The notes below the pieces were generated by a model. The model saw only the letters and a list, made by a program, of their open reading frames with translations. It was not told the DNA's origin and ran no database searches. Below, piece after piece: positions 1-8,641 of a stretch of 64,000 nucleotides of DNA. The stretch is from Congzhengia minquanensis (GTDB taxonomy: Bacteria > Bacillota > Clostridia > UBA1381 > UBA9506). The translations under genes and the position numbers were made by a program. Each line of letters opens with the position of its first letter. The stretch's first letter is position 1. Location of the stretch: the NCBI RefSeq assembly GCF_014384785.1, contig NZ_JACRSU010000002.1:62001-126000 (forward strand). The letters run 5' to 3'.

Positions 1-590
1 TTATGCCCCGTAATATGCAGATTTTCGGTGTTTGCAACCGCCTGAAAATAAACACCTTTCGATTTTAAATATCTTGCATAGTCGAACCCGCCGGTGTTCA
101 TTGCCCCGTCGGGTACCGCAACTTCACACTCTGCCATCAGAATGTCACCGCGGTTTGGCACGGGGAAGTTTCGCCTACCGTCGTTAAAAAAACAAATTAC
201 TGAAATTTTTTCATCAATTGCTTCTGATTCATCTCTCCCCGTTGAAACGGACGTGGCCTGCAAAAGGAAACGGACATAGCGGTCTGAAATTTCTGGCTCT
301 TCATCGATTTCACCCGTTAAAAGCACCGGTTCGCCGCAGTAGGGGTACAGCGGCCTTGTTGAAATATCATCTGCAATTCCGTAAAGAACGGCACCTGTGC
401 AAAACAACACCAAGGAAGCTGCTAGAATCAGGTTTGGAAACAGCTTCCGCGTTTTAAAAAAAAGAACCAATGCGGTTAAAACAGCGCAAAAAATGACTGC
501 GAAAGACACGTCAGGTCCTAAAACAGCCAGCAGATACATTCCCGCAACAACGGAAACAGAAAGCCATAACATCGGTCTTTTCACAGTCAT
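1..590 (-). CDS. comEC: ComEC/Rec2 DNA-uptake channel, N-terminal part (runs off the window)
   Basis: The frame is open from an ATG at 590 to the left edge, giving about 196 residues without a stop. The first 80 residues hold two or three hydrophobic segments, then a soluble stretch ends in GGFDYARYLKSKGVYF. That arrangement (membrane helices, an OB-like DUF4131 region, an FDYxRYLxxxG motif) is typical of the N-terminus of ComEC, the inner-membrane channel that moves single-stranded DNA into the cell during transformation. An AAGGA ribosome site precedes the ATG. It lies 39 bp downstream of polC on the same strand. The competence and metallo-beta-lactamase domains would lie outside the window. 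Identification rests on this N-terminal signature only. Confidence 0.75.
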   Translation of the reverse strand, partial: MTVKRPMLWLSVSVVAGMYLLAVLGPDVSFAVIFCAVLTALVLFFKTRKLFPNLILAASLVLFCTGAVLYGIADDISTRPLYPYCGEPVLLTGEIDEEPEISDRYVRFLLQATSVSTGRDESEAIDEKISVICFFNDGRRNFPVPNRGDILMAECEVAVPDGAMNTGGFDYARYLKSKGVYFQAVANTENLHITGH

Positions 591-629
591 ATTTCTTTAT
601 CCTTTCTTATTATCTTGTGCTACTTAGCC

Positions 630-3600
630 TCATAAGTCAAACAGGCTCACCTGACTGGTATCGGGTATGCCTTTTAATATATCATATTCTTTCATTTTTT
701 CCACAACTGCCGCGCCGATTTTCGCGCGTTTCATCAGTTCTTCCACAGAAAGGAACGGCCCCTCGGCCTCCTCCCTCGCGTCAACAATACTCTGCCCCAC
801 GGCGTCGGATATGCCGCTGATGGCGTTCAGCGGCGGCCGGATTGCCCCGTCCTCCTCCAAAAACCTGGTAGCGTCAGATTTGTACAAATCCACAGGCAGA
901 AACGATATTTTCCTGGCATACATTTCATTTACAACTTCAAGAATTGTAATTAAGTTTTTTTCTTTTTGTGTTAAATCCGGTTTGTCGTTTAATTCACTAA
1001 TTGCGGACACAACGCGCTCCTTGCCGCGAAGCATTAAATCCGCGTCAAAATCTGTAGCCCGAACGGTAAAATAGGTAATATAAAAAGCAATTGGATAGTG
1101 AACCTTAAAATATGCAATTCGAAACGCCATGGTTACATAGGCTGCCGCGTGGGCTTTCGGGAACATATACTTAATCTTTTTACACGATGTTATGTACCAT
1201 TCGGGAACATTGTTTTCCCGCATCAGCTTTTCGTCTTCCGGCTCTAACCCTTTGCCCTTTCTCACCTTTTCCATAATTTTAAAAGAGTTTAAAGGCGGCA
1301 GATTATGATGGAGCAAATAGAGCATAATGTCGTCCCTGGTACAAATCACCTCAGAAAGCGTAGCCGTTCCGTCACGCACCAAATCCTGAGCGTTGTTGTT
1401 CCATACATCTGTCCCGTGAGAAAGGCCTGAAATCCGCATCAGTTCCCCAAAGGTAGTCGGTTTCGTGTCTAAGAGCATTTGACGGACAAATTTAGTTCCA
1501 AACTCCGGAACGGCATAAGTCCCCACAATGCTGCCGATTTCCTCTGCTGTTGCACCCAGCGCCTCGGTCCCGGTAAACAGGCTCATGGTGGGTTTGTCAT
1601 CAATGGGAATGGTTTTTGCGTCTAATCCCGTTAAATCCTCGAGCATTCTTATCATTGTCGGATCGTCGTGTCCCAGAATATCAAGCTTTAACAGCTTTCC
1701 GCTGATGGAGTGGTAATCAAAGTGTGTGGTGATAATATCGGTTTCGTTGTCGTTTGCCGGGTGCTGAATGGGAGAAAACTGATAAATCTCGTTGGCCTTC
1801 GGAACAATCATAACACCGCCGGGGTGCTGGCCCGTGGTTCTTTTTACCCCCACAATACCGTTTATCAGACGCATGGTTTCAGCCTTGTTTAAGTTCTTCC
1901 CCGTCTTTTCGCTGTATTTTCGTACATAGCCAAAGGCGGTGTTTTCTGCAAAAGTGCCAATGGTTCCTGCGCGGTATACGTGCCCCACGCCGAACAGCTC
2001 TTCCGTATATTTATGGGCAACACTTTGATATTCGCCGGAAAAGTTTAGGTCAATATCCGGCTCTTTGTCGCCGTCAAACCCTAAAAACGTTTCAAAGGGA
2101 ATATCATATCCCTCTTTGGCATATTTCTCGCCGCAAACAGGGCAAATTTTGTCCGGCATGTCCGCACCGCAGCCAAAGGTGCCGTCGGTGATAAACTCCA
2201 CATTCTTACAATTTCTGCATATATAGTGCGGCGGAAGCGAATTAATTTCTGTAATGCCGATTAAATATGCAATGAAAGACGAACCAACCGAGCCACGGGA
2301 GCCCACCAGGTATCCGTCGCTCAGCGATTTTGTTACCAGCTTCTGCGCAATCATATACATAACAGAAAAGCCGTATTTAATAATGGGCACAAGTTCTTTA
2401 TCCATCCGCTCCCGCACAATGTCGGGCAGCACATCGCCATACAGCTCATGGGCTTTCGCGTCCGACATGCGTTGAATATCCTCCGTAGCGCCTGGCATTT
2501 CCGGCGGATAGGTTTCTTTTGGGATAGGACGGATTTCTTCCACCATATCTGCAATTTTATTTGTATTTTCCACAACAACTTCATAGGCCTTTTTCTTGCC
2601 GAGATATGCAAATTCCTCCAGCATTTCTTCGGTAGTACGGAAATACAGCGGCGCCTGGTTAGACGCATCTTCATAATCCTGACCGGTAAACAGCACCTCG
2701 CGGTAAACTGCGTCCTCAGGATTGATAAAATGCACGTCGCAGGTGGCCACAACGGGTTTTTCCAGCTTTTCGCCCAGCTCAACAATTTCGCGGTTTATGA
2801 GCTTTAAGTCCTCATGGGTCGAAACCGTTTGGTTCCGAATCATAAATTCATTGTTGCCAAGGGGCTGAATTTCAAGATAGTCATAAAACCGCGCGATGGC
2901 TTCAATCTCGTCAATCCGCTTACCCGACAGAATTGCGCTATAAAGCTCTCCCGCTTCACAGGCGCTGCCAATAATTAATCCCTCGCGGTGCTTTTCAAGC
3001 ACATCCCTTGCCAGCCGCGGTTTTTTATAAAAGTTGTCAAGGTGGGAGGCAGACACAAGTTTATAAAGGTTATGTAGACCGGTCATATTCTTTGCCAGCA
3101 GAATGATATGGTATAAATCTGTATATTTTACAACAGAGTCATCCAATAAAACCTTATTGATGTCCGCAACATTATCAACACCTTCGCGCTTCATCATATC
3201 TAAAAATGTAATAAAAATTTTTGCCGTAATTTCTGTGTCGTTAATAGCTCTGTGGTGCCCTTCAAATGTAAAGCCCAAAGCCTTTGCAACATTGTTCAGC
3301 TTGTGACGCTTAATTTTTTTAATGAGTCTTCTGCTTAAGCCCACAGTATCAATATAGCAATAATCAAAATCAAGCGAAAGCTTTTCGCTGAACTTTTTTA
3401 AAAAGCCAACATCAAAGGTTGCGTTGTGCGCAACCAAAACACAGCCCTCGCAAAACGACAAAAATTCCTTTAAAACAACTTCCACCGGCTCTGCATTTTT
3501 TACCATGTCGTTGGTGATGCGGGTAAGCTCCGTAATATGAGGCGGAATTGTGCGGGTTGGTTGGATAAATTTTGAAAAACGGTCCGTCATTTTTCCGTTT

Positions 3601-4904
3601 ACAACTTTAATGCCTGCAATTTCAATAATTTCATCAAACTTAGCGCTGAAGCCTGTTGTTTCAATGTCGAACACCACAAAGCTGCCCGTAAGCGCCATAT
3701 CCTTTTCATCATAGACAAGCTTTGCGCTTTCCCCCATGAGATAGCCTTCCATGCCGTATAAAATTTTAATACCGTTCTTTTCTCCGGCTGAAAATGCATC
3801 GGGATACGCCTGCACCACGCCATGGTCTGTAATGGCAATGGCTTTGTGCCCCCAGGAGGCGGCAAGCTTAATTAAGTCGCCGGTTTTTGCAACGGAATCC
3901 ATTGCGGACATCACTGTATGGGCGTGAAGCTCCACACGCTTTTCGTCTGCGTTATCTTGCTTTTGAGTGACCTTTGCCAGTTTCATATCATCTAACTTTA
4001 TGGTGACTTCCCGCTCAAAGGAATCATACTGTGCCAAACCGCGGATGCAAACAGCCTTTGCTGATTTCAGCTTGTCCTTCAGCACTTTATATTTTGCATT
4101 TTCCATAAAGCATTTGCACATAACGGAACCCGTGCCGTCGGTTATGTAAATAAAAAATATGACCTTATCGTTTTTAATTTCCTTTGTTTCTGTGGAAATA
4201 ATAGAGCCAGATACGATGACTTTCCCGCTGTATTCGTTAATATCGCACATTTTAGTAACGTCGCCGGAAAAGTCCCTGCCAATAAAAATATTTGTGTCTT
4301 TTTCTTCCTCGTCTTTCACCTTTGAAACGGCTTTTGTTGCTTTTTTCTCATTTATTTTGTTGGCAATTTCAGCAGAACCGGCAACCATTTTGCTCTTTTC
4401 CTGTTCCAGCTTTTCAAAAATTTCGGTTTCGTCTTTTAATATACTTTCAAAAACGACTTTCAGTTCCTTATGAAACGCGGACTGAATTAATTCCTCCGCC
4501 GCCGCGTCAATATGCTGTTCCACAAGCGTTTTCTCGCCGCCAAACCGCAGCTTAATATGTAAAACGTTTTGGTCAAGCTCTGCAGAGCTGCCGGTCAAAA
4601 TATTTGTTAGCGCCTGGTGTTTTGCACACAGCATTTCACGAAACTGGTCATAAAACATCGGTAAATTTTCTTTTGTCAATTCAAAATTTTTAAACCCCAG
4701 AGAAAACTTTATATTGGCAATGCCAAACTTTTGAATAATTTTTTCTTTGAAGGCATCAAGGGGAAAGCTGCATGGAAACACGTCAGACATGATATCAATA
4801 TGCATGGACATATCTTCTTTTTTCACCTTACAGCTTGTAATGTGCGTCGTTTGATATTGGGCAGCAAATTCCTCTCCTGCCAGTTCAACCATTAAACCTG
4901 CCAT
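630..4904 (-). CDS. polC: DNA polymerase III alpha subunit, PolC type
   Basis: This is the replicative polymerase with built-in proofreading of Gram-positive bacteria. At 1424 residues it has the family length. Visible parts in order: an N-terminal PolC domain, an OB-fold at about 215-310, the PHP start at about 322 (VELHAHTVMSAMD), a DEDD exonuclease inserted from about 407 (VVFDIETTGF), a four-cysteine zinc site at about 890-925 (CRNC and CPVC), and the palm motif EPDIDLNFSGEYQ near 950. The last residues, QVSLFDL, fit a beta-clamp binding motif. The ATG has an AGGAGAGG site upstream and follows ispG by 9 bp, so the two are probably co-transcribed. Confidence 0.97.
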   Translation of the reverse strand: MAGLMVELAGEEFAAQYQTTHITSCKVKKEDMSMHIDIMSDVFPCSFPLDAFKEKIIQKFGIANIKFSLGFKNFELTKENLPMFYDQFREMLCAKHQALTNILTGSSAELDQNVLHIKLRFGGEKTLVEQHIDAAAEELIQSAFHKELKVVFESILKDETEIFEKLEQEKSKMVAGSAEIANKINEKKATKAVSKVKDEEEKDTNIFIGRDFSGDVTKMCDINEYSGKVIVSGSIISTETKEIKNDKVIFFIYITDGTGSVMCKCFMENAKYKVLKDKLKSAKAVCIRGLAQYDSFEREVTIKLDDMKLAKVTQKQDNADEKRVELHAHTVMSAMDSVAKTGDLIKLAASWGHKAIAITDHGVVQAYPDAFSAGEKNGIKILYGMEGYLMGESAKLVYDEKDMALTGSFVVFDIETTGFSAKFDEIIEIAGIKVVNGKMTDRFSKFIQPTRTIPPHITELTRITNDMVKNAEPVEVVLKEFLSFCEGCVLVAHNATFDVGFLKKFSEKLSLDFDYCYIDTVGLSRRLIKKIKRHKLNNVAKALGFTFEGHHRAINDTEITAKIFITFLDMMKREGVDNVADINKVLLDDSVVKYTDLYHIILLAKNMTGLHNLYKLVSASHLDNFYKKPRLARDVLEKHREGLIIGSACEAGELYSAILSGKRIDEIEAIARFYDYLEIQPLGNNEFMIRNQTVSTHEDLKLINREIVELGEKLEKPVVATCDVHFINPEDAVYREVLFTGQDYEDASNQAPLYFRTTEEMLEEFAYLGKKKAYEVVVENTNKIADMVEEIRPIPKETYPPEMPGATEDIQRMSDAKAHELYGDVLPDIVRERMDKELVPIIKYGFSVMYMIAQKLVTKSLSDGYLVGSRGSVGSSFIAYLIGITEINSLPPHYICRNCKNVEFITDGTFGCGADMPDKICPVCGEKYAKEGYDIPFETFLGFDGDKEPDIDLNFSGEYQSVAHKYTEELFGVGHVYRAGTIGTFAENTAFGYVRKYSEKTGKNLNKAETMRLINGIVGVKRTTGQHPGGVMIVPKANEIYQFSPIQHPANDNETDIITTHFDYHSISGKLLKLDILGHDDPTMIRMLEDLTGLDAKTIPIDDKPTMSLFTGTEALGATAEEIGSIVGTYAVPEFGTKFVRQMLLDTKPTTFGELMRISGLSHGTDVWNNNAQDLVRDGTATLSEVICTRDDIMLYLLHHNLPPLNSFKIMEKVRKGKGLEPEDEKLMRENNVPEWYITSCKKIKYMFPKAHAAAYVTMAFRIAYFKVHYPIAFYITYFTVRATDFDADLMLRGKERVVSAISELNDKPDLTQKEKNLITILEVVNEMYARKISFLPVDLYKSDATRFLEEDGAIRPPLNAISGISDAVGQSIVDAREEAEGPFLSVEELMKRAKIGAAVVEKMKEYDILKGIPDTSQVSLFDL

Positions 4905-4913
4905 TCTTTTTCT

Positions 4914-5975
4914 TTACCTCTCCTTAAACAGCTTTTCTATCTCAACAAATAGTTCATCAACAATTCTATCTTCGGGTACCTTTTTTATAATTTTGCCCTT
5001 TTTAAAAATCAGCCCTTCCCCATTTGCTCCGGTAATGCCAATATCTGCGTCCTGCGCTTCTCCCGGACCGTTTACAACGCAGCCCATCACCGCAACTTTA
5101 ATAGGAAACGGCATGTTTGCAAGCCGCTCCTCCACCTCTTTTGCAATTTGTATGAGGTTGACGCTGCAACGCGAACAGGTAGGGCACGAAACCAGTGTTG
5201 CACCGCTTTTTTTTAGGCCCAGCGATTTTAAAATTTCAATCCCAGCACGAATTTCTTCCTCTGGCTGGTCGGTCAGCGACACGCGGATGGTGTCGCCAAT
5301 TCCCTCTGCCAACAGCGTTCCAATACCAACAGCAGACTTAATTGTGCCGGAATAGCTTGTTCCTGCCTCGGTAACGCCTAAATGTAAGGGATAGCTGCAT
5401 TTTGATGCCATCAGCCTGTAACTTTCAATCATCGTTGCAACATTGGACGCCTTTAACGAAATTACGATGTCCTCAAAATTGCAGTCTTCCAATATTTGAA
5501 TGTGGCGCATTGCTTCCAAAACAAGGCCTTCCGCGCTGTAACGGCCATATTTTGCTGCAATTTCTTTAGAAACAGAACCGCTGTTTACGCCCACACGGAT
5601 TGGTATTTTGCGCTCTGCCGCCGCTGCCACTACGCTTTTCACCTTATCCGCAGAACCAATATTTCCTGGGTTCAGCCTGATTTTATCGATTCCGGCGGCA
5701 ATTGCTCCAAGAGCCATTCGAAAGTCAAACTGAATATCTGCAACCAAAGGCAAATCAATCGCTTTTTTCAATTCCTTTACAACTTCAAGGCTTTTCTCAT
5801 CTGTAACAGCCAGACGGATAATGTCACACCCTACTTTTTTTAAGGCTTGTGACTGTGCAACCGCAGCCTCCGCATCGCCATTTTTTGTATTGAGCATTGA
5901 CTGCACGGTGACAGGCGCGTCACCGCTAATCAAAAATTTTCCAACTTTTACCGACTTCGTTTTTCTTCTTTCCAC
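4914..5975 (-). CDS. ispG: 4-hydroxy-3-methylbut-2-enyl diphosphate synthase (flavodoxin/ferredoxin)
   Basis: IspG (GcpE) carries out the penultimate step of the MEP isoprenoid pathway, reducing MEcPP to HMBPP with a [4Fe-4S] cluster. The 353-residue protein has the two-domain form without the insert seen in plant enzymes. The N-terminal TIM barrel includes PVTVQSMLNT and RLNPGNIG; the C-terminal iron-sulfur domain holds the cysteines in VSCPTCSRCSV and MGCVVNGPGEA. The start is GTG at 5975, with AAAGGG about 10 nt upstream and a sigma-A promoter at 6008-6036. It is followed directly by polC, a common clostridial pairing. Confidence 0.96.
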   Translation of the reverse strand: MERRKTKSVKVGKFLISGDAPVTVQSMLNTKNGDAEAAVAQSQALKKVGCDIIRLAVTDEKSLEVVKELKKAIDLPLVADIQFDFRMALGAIAAGIDKIRLNPGNIGSADKVKSVVAAAAERKIPIRVGVNSGSVSKEIAAKYGRYSAEGLVLEAMRHIQILEDCNFEDIVISLKASNVATMIESYRLMASKCSYPLHLGVTEAGTSYSGTIKSAVGIGTLLAEGIGDTIRVSLTDQPEEEIRAGIEILKSLGLKKSGATLVSCPTCSRCSVNLIQIAKEVEERLANMPFPIKVAVMGCVVNGPGEAQDADIGITGANGEGLIFKKGKIIKKVPEDRIVDELFVEIEKLFKER

Positions 5976-6007
5976 TTACGCCACGCCCTTTTATATAATT
6001 CTTTTTT

Positions 6008-6036
6008 AGTATATCATAACGGCAAATTTTTTTCAA
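6008..6036 (-). promoter_or_regulatory. Sigma-A promoter for ispG-polC
   Basis: On the minus strand TTGAAA (6031-6036), a 17-bp spacer, then TATACT (6008-6013) with TGA directly before it (extended -10). It lies 33 bp upstream of the ispG GTG and is divergent from the pyk promoter. Confidence 0.7.
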
Positions 6037-6114
6037 TCATAATTAAAAAATTACACATACTAAATAGAAACGAATAATCTTTACAACAATTTAACATAAT
6101 TTGGTTAAAAAATG

Positions 6115-6123
6115 TGGTATAAT
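6115..6123 (+). promoter_or_regulatory. Extended -10 promoter for pyk
   Basis: TGGTATAAT is a perfect extended -10 element 38 bp upstream of the pyk ATG. No good -35 box lies at 16-18 bp, which is tolerated with an extended -10. Confidence 0.6.
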
Positions 6124-6161
6124 GTAATCAAATGTTATTTTTTATATTCAAGGAGTTTAAA

Positions 6162-7583
6162 ATGCGAAAAACGAAAATTATTTGTACATTGGGGCCTGCC
6201 TCCCGCAGCGAACAGGTGATTGCCGGCATGCTGAAAAGCGGATTGGACGTGGCGAGAATTAACTTTTCCCACGGAACCCACGAATATCATAAAGAAACAA
6301 TTGAACTGTTCCGCAAAGTGCGGGACAAAATGGGCGTTCCTGCGGCCGTTATGCTGGATACAAAGGGGCCCGAGATCCGGCTTGGCAATTTTAAAAACCA
6401 CAAGGAAATTCTTGAAAACGGAGCTGTGTTTACGCTCACCTCTGATGAGTATGACGGCGACGCAAAAAAGGTTTCTGTCACATATAAAGACCTGCCAAAA
6501 CAGCTTACGCCCGGAAATAAGGTGCTGATTGACGACGGCAGAATTCATCTTGAAGTGACCCAGGTTCAGAAAAACGATATTATCTGCAAGGTTATCTCCG
6601 GCGGCGAGGTCTCCGACCACAAGGGAGTTAATATTCCCAATGTCCATTTGAATATTCCGTATTTAGGCCGGGCAGATGAACAGGACTTAGTATTCGGCGT
6701 GGAACAGGACGTAGATTTTATTGCCGCTTCGTTTGTGCGTTCAAAGGAAGACGTAATTGCCCTCCGTAACTTCTTAGACTATCACGGCGGCTACAATATA
6801 AAAATTATTTCAAAGATTGAAAACATAGAAGGCGTAAATAATTTTGACGAAATATTAAGCCATTCTGATGGGATCATGGTTGCCCGAGGGGACATGGGTG
6901 TGGAAATTGAATTTGAAAAGCTGCCTGGCCTGCAGAAAAAATTCATTCGGAAATGCTATCAGGCAGGGAAAATGGTCATCACGGCAACCCAGATGTTAGA
7001 GTCGATGATTCACTCCACTACGCCTACCAGAGCAGAAATTACAGACGTTGCCAACGCTGTGTTCGACGGCACCTCGGCCATAATGCTTTCCGGTGAAACC
7101 GCCATTGGCGACCATCCGGAACTGGTTGTTCAGGTTATGGCCAGCATTGCCCTCCAGGCAGAAAAAGACGCCTTTGATATGGATATATACAAGGACGTGC
7201 AATATGATATTGACATGAACGACACAACAAATGCAATTTGTGACGCGGCCTGCACCACGGCACGGGACGTGAAAGCAACCGCCATCATTGCTATAACAAA
7301 ATCGGGTTATACCGCACGGCGGGTTTCGAAGTTCCGCCCGCGGGAAATTATCATCGCCACAACGCCATCAGAAAAAACATACCACCAGTTAACGCTTTCC
7401 TGGGGGGTGTATCCTGTAAAAGCACTGTATCAGTATGACGCCAATGTGCTCTTTCATCATTCCGTTGCCTGTGCAAAACGGTTTGGTTTTATCAAAGATA
7501 ACGACAGGGTTGTGATTACTGCCGGTGCCGACGGCACCACCGATATTTTAAAGGTGCAGACAGTTACTGACGCAAGAAAATAA
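6162..7583 (+). CDS. pyk: Pyruvate kinase
   Basis: This is the last glycolytic enzyme, converting phosphoenolpyruvate and ADP to pyruvate and ATP in the cytoplasm. The 473-residue protein begins MRKTKIICTLGPAS, the classic pyruvate kinase start, and carries RINFSHG, the catalytic-lysine strand IISKIEN, the MVARGDMGVEI motif, and ITATQMLESM with TRAEITDVANAV. It ends at the usual A/C domain boundary without the extra PEP-utiliser-like C-terminal domain found in Bacillus pyruvate kinase. The ATG at 6162 has AAGGAG 6 nt upstream; an earlier in-frame ATG at 6132 has no ribosome site. It stands alone between a promoter and a terminator. Confidence 0.97.
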   Translation: MRKTKIICTLGPASRSEQVIAGMLKSGLDVARINFSHGTHEYHKETIELFRKVRDKMGVPAAVMLDTKGPEIRLGNFKNHKEILENGAVFTLTSDEYDGDAKKVSVTYKDLPKQLTPGNKVLIDDGRIHLEVTQVQKNDIICKVISGGEVSDHKGVNIPNVHLNIPYLGRADEQDLVFGVEQDVDFIAASFVRSKEDVIALRNFLDYHGGYNIKIISKIENIEGVNNFDEILSHSDGIMVARGDMGVEIEFEKLPGLQKKFIRKCYQAGKMVITATQMLESMIHSTTPTRAEITDVANAVFDGTSAIMLSGETAIGDHPELVVQVMASIALQAEKDAFDMDIYKDVQYDIDMNDTTNAICDAACTTARDVKATAIIAITKSGYTARRVSKFRPREIIIATTPSEKTYHQLTLSWGVYPVKALYQYDANVLFHHSVACAKRFGFIKDNDRVVITAGADGTTDILKVQTVTDARK

Positions 7584-7590
7584 TTCAGAT

Positions 7591-7633
7591 AGAGGTAAAA
7601 CAACAAAAACCGTTGTTTTACCTCTTTGTTTTT
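7591..7633. terminator. Bidirectional intrinsic terminator after pyk
   Basis: A perfect 14-bp stem (7591-7604 pairing with 7612-7625) with a 7-nt loop is followed by TTGTTTTT. It sits between the convergent pyk and mreB-like genes and could serve both. Confidence 0.85.
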
Positions 7634-7642
7634 CCATTCTGT

Positions 7643-8641
7643 TTATCGTTCAGATTGTTTAAAAAGTTTTCCAGAATGCAGCATTAAGCAGAAGCCGTCC
7701 GCCACACTCCGTTCTGCATTTTTGTCCGAAACCGCAGGTAAGGAAAAGTTTTTAAAAATCAATTTTTCTATCCCATACAGCAAACTGCCGCCGCCCGTCA
7801 GCACAACGCCATCTTTTGCTATCGCCTTTAAAAAATGTGCCGGAATCTTTTTTAAAACCTTTGCCAGCATCTGTAAAAATTCGTCTGCAGCGGGCTGCAT
7901 CACGCCATAAACTTCGTTTGAATCCACGGTGAGATAGGCGGGCGTTCCATCAGTTACGTGTTTTCCTGTTATGTTCATTTTCAAATTAAAGTCCCTTGGA
8001 TAAAAGCAGCCAAGGTTGTTCTTAATGCTTTCCGCCGTTTCTCCGCTGATGATCATATCATATTTGTCCCGGATATAGTCATAAATCATACTGTTTATGT
8101 TATTTTGCGACAAATTTGAAGTTTCTGATAAAATAACATTGCCCGATGCAAGAAACGCATAAGCCGTGCATCCGCCACCAAGATGAATGATCATTTTGCC
8201 CTGAGCGTCATCCGGTTTTACTCCAACTCCATAGCCTGCGGCAAGCATTTTGCTGACAATGGCGACACTTCGTCCGCCCGCGGAAAGAACAGCTTCTTCC
8301 GCTGCCCGGCATTCTACATTGGTAAAACCATCTGGCAGGCACAGCGCCACTCTGGGCTTAAAAATTCTTGTTCCACAAATCCGTTTTATCACGTGCCTGA
8401 CCAGACGTTCAAAGGTCGGATAGTCAGTCAGTCTGCCGTCTGCCAGAGGATAGACTCCCCGGCTATGTATTTTTGCATGCTTTAACAGTTCTTCCGCTTC
8501 AAAACCGGCATTTAAAATTCTGCCGGTTTCTGGCTCCACGGCCACCAATGCCGGCTCGCAAAAAACAATGCCCCGTTTGCGTATGCAGCCATATGCCGTG
8601 GCCGAGCCAATGTATATTCCCAAGTCACCTGATATTGACAT
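7643..8641 (-). CDS. Divergent MreB-family actin-like protein
   Basis: The 332-residue protein is an MreB/Mbl-type actin fold. The phosphate-1 loop is GDLGIYIGSATAYGC, then GIVFCEPALVAV, where MreB has its NEPSVVA strand. The C-terminal adenosine motif is VVLTGGGSLLYGIEKLI. Cell-shape MreB forms membrane filaments that guide wall synthesis. This copy differs from typical MreB in phosphate-1 (the usual DLGTANT is replaced) and is not beside mreC/mreD. Its ATG overlaps the recN stop by one base (TAATG), so it is translationally coupled to a DNA-repair gene. It could be a shape paralogue or a more specialised actin; the sequence does not decide. Confidence 0.72.
   Translation of the reverse strand: MSISGDLGIYIGSATAYGCIRKRGIVFCEPALVAVEPETGRILNAGFEAEELLKHAKIHSRGVYPLADGRLTDYPTFERLVRHVIKRICGTRIFKPRVALCLPDGFTNVECRAAEEAVLSAGGRSVAIVSKMLAAGYGVGVKPDDAQGKMIIHLGGGCTAYAFLASGNVILSETSNLSQNNINSMIYDYIRDKYDMIISGETAESIKNNLGCFYPRDFNLKMNITGKHVTDGTPAYLTVDSNEVYGVMQPAADEFLQMLAKVLKKIPAHFLKAIAKDGVVLTGGGSLLYGIEKLIFKNFSLPAVSDKNAERSVADGFCLMLHSGKLFKQSER

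Noticed and set aside
6135..6647. Open minus-strand frame opposite pyk
   Set aside because: It is an antisense shadow of a gene with unmistakable pyruvate kinase motifs.
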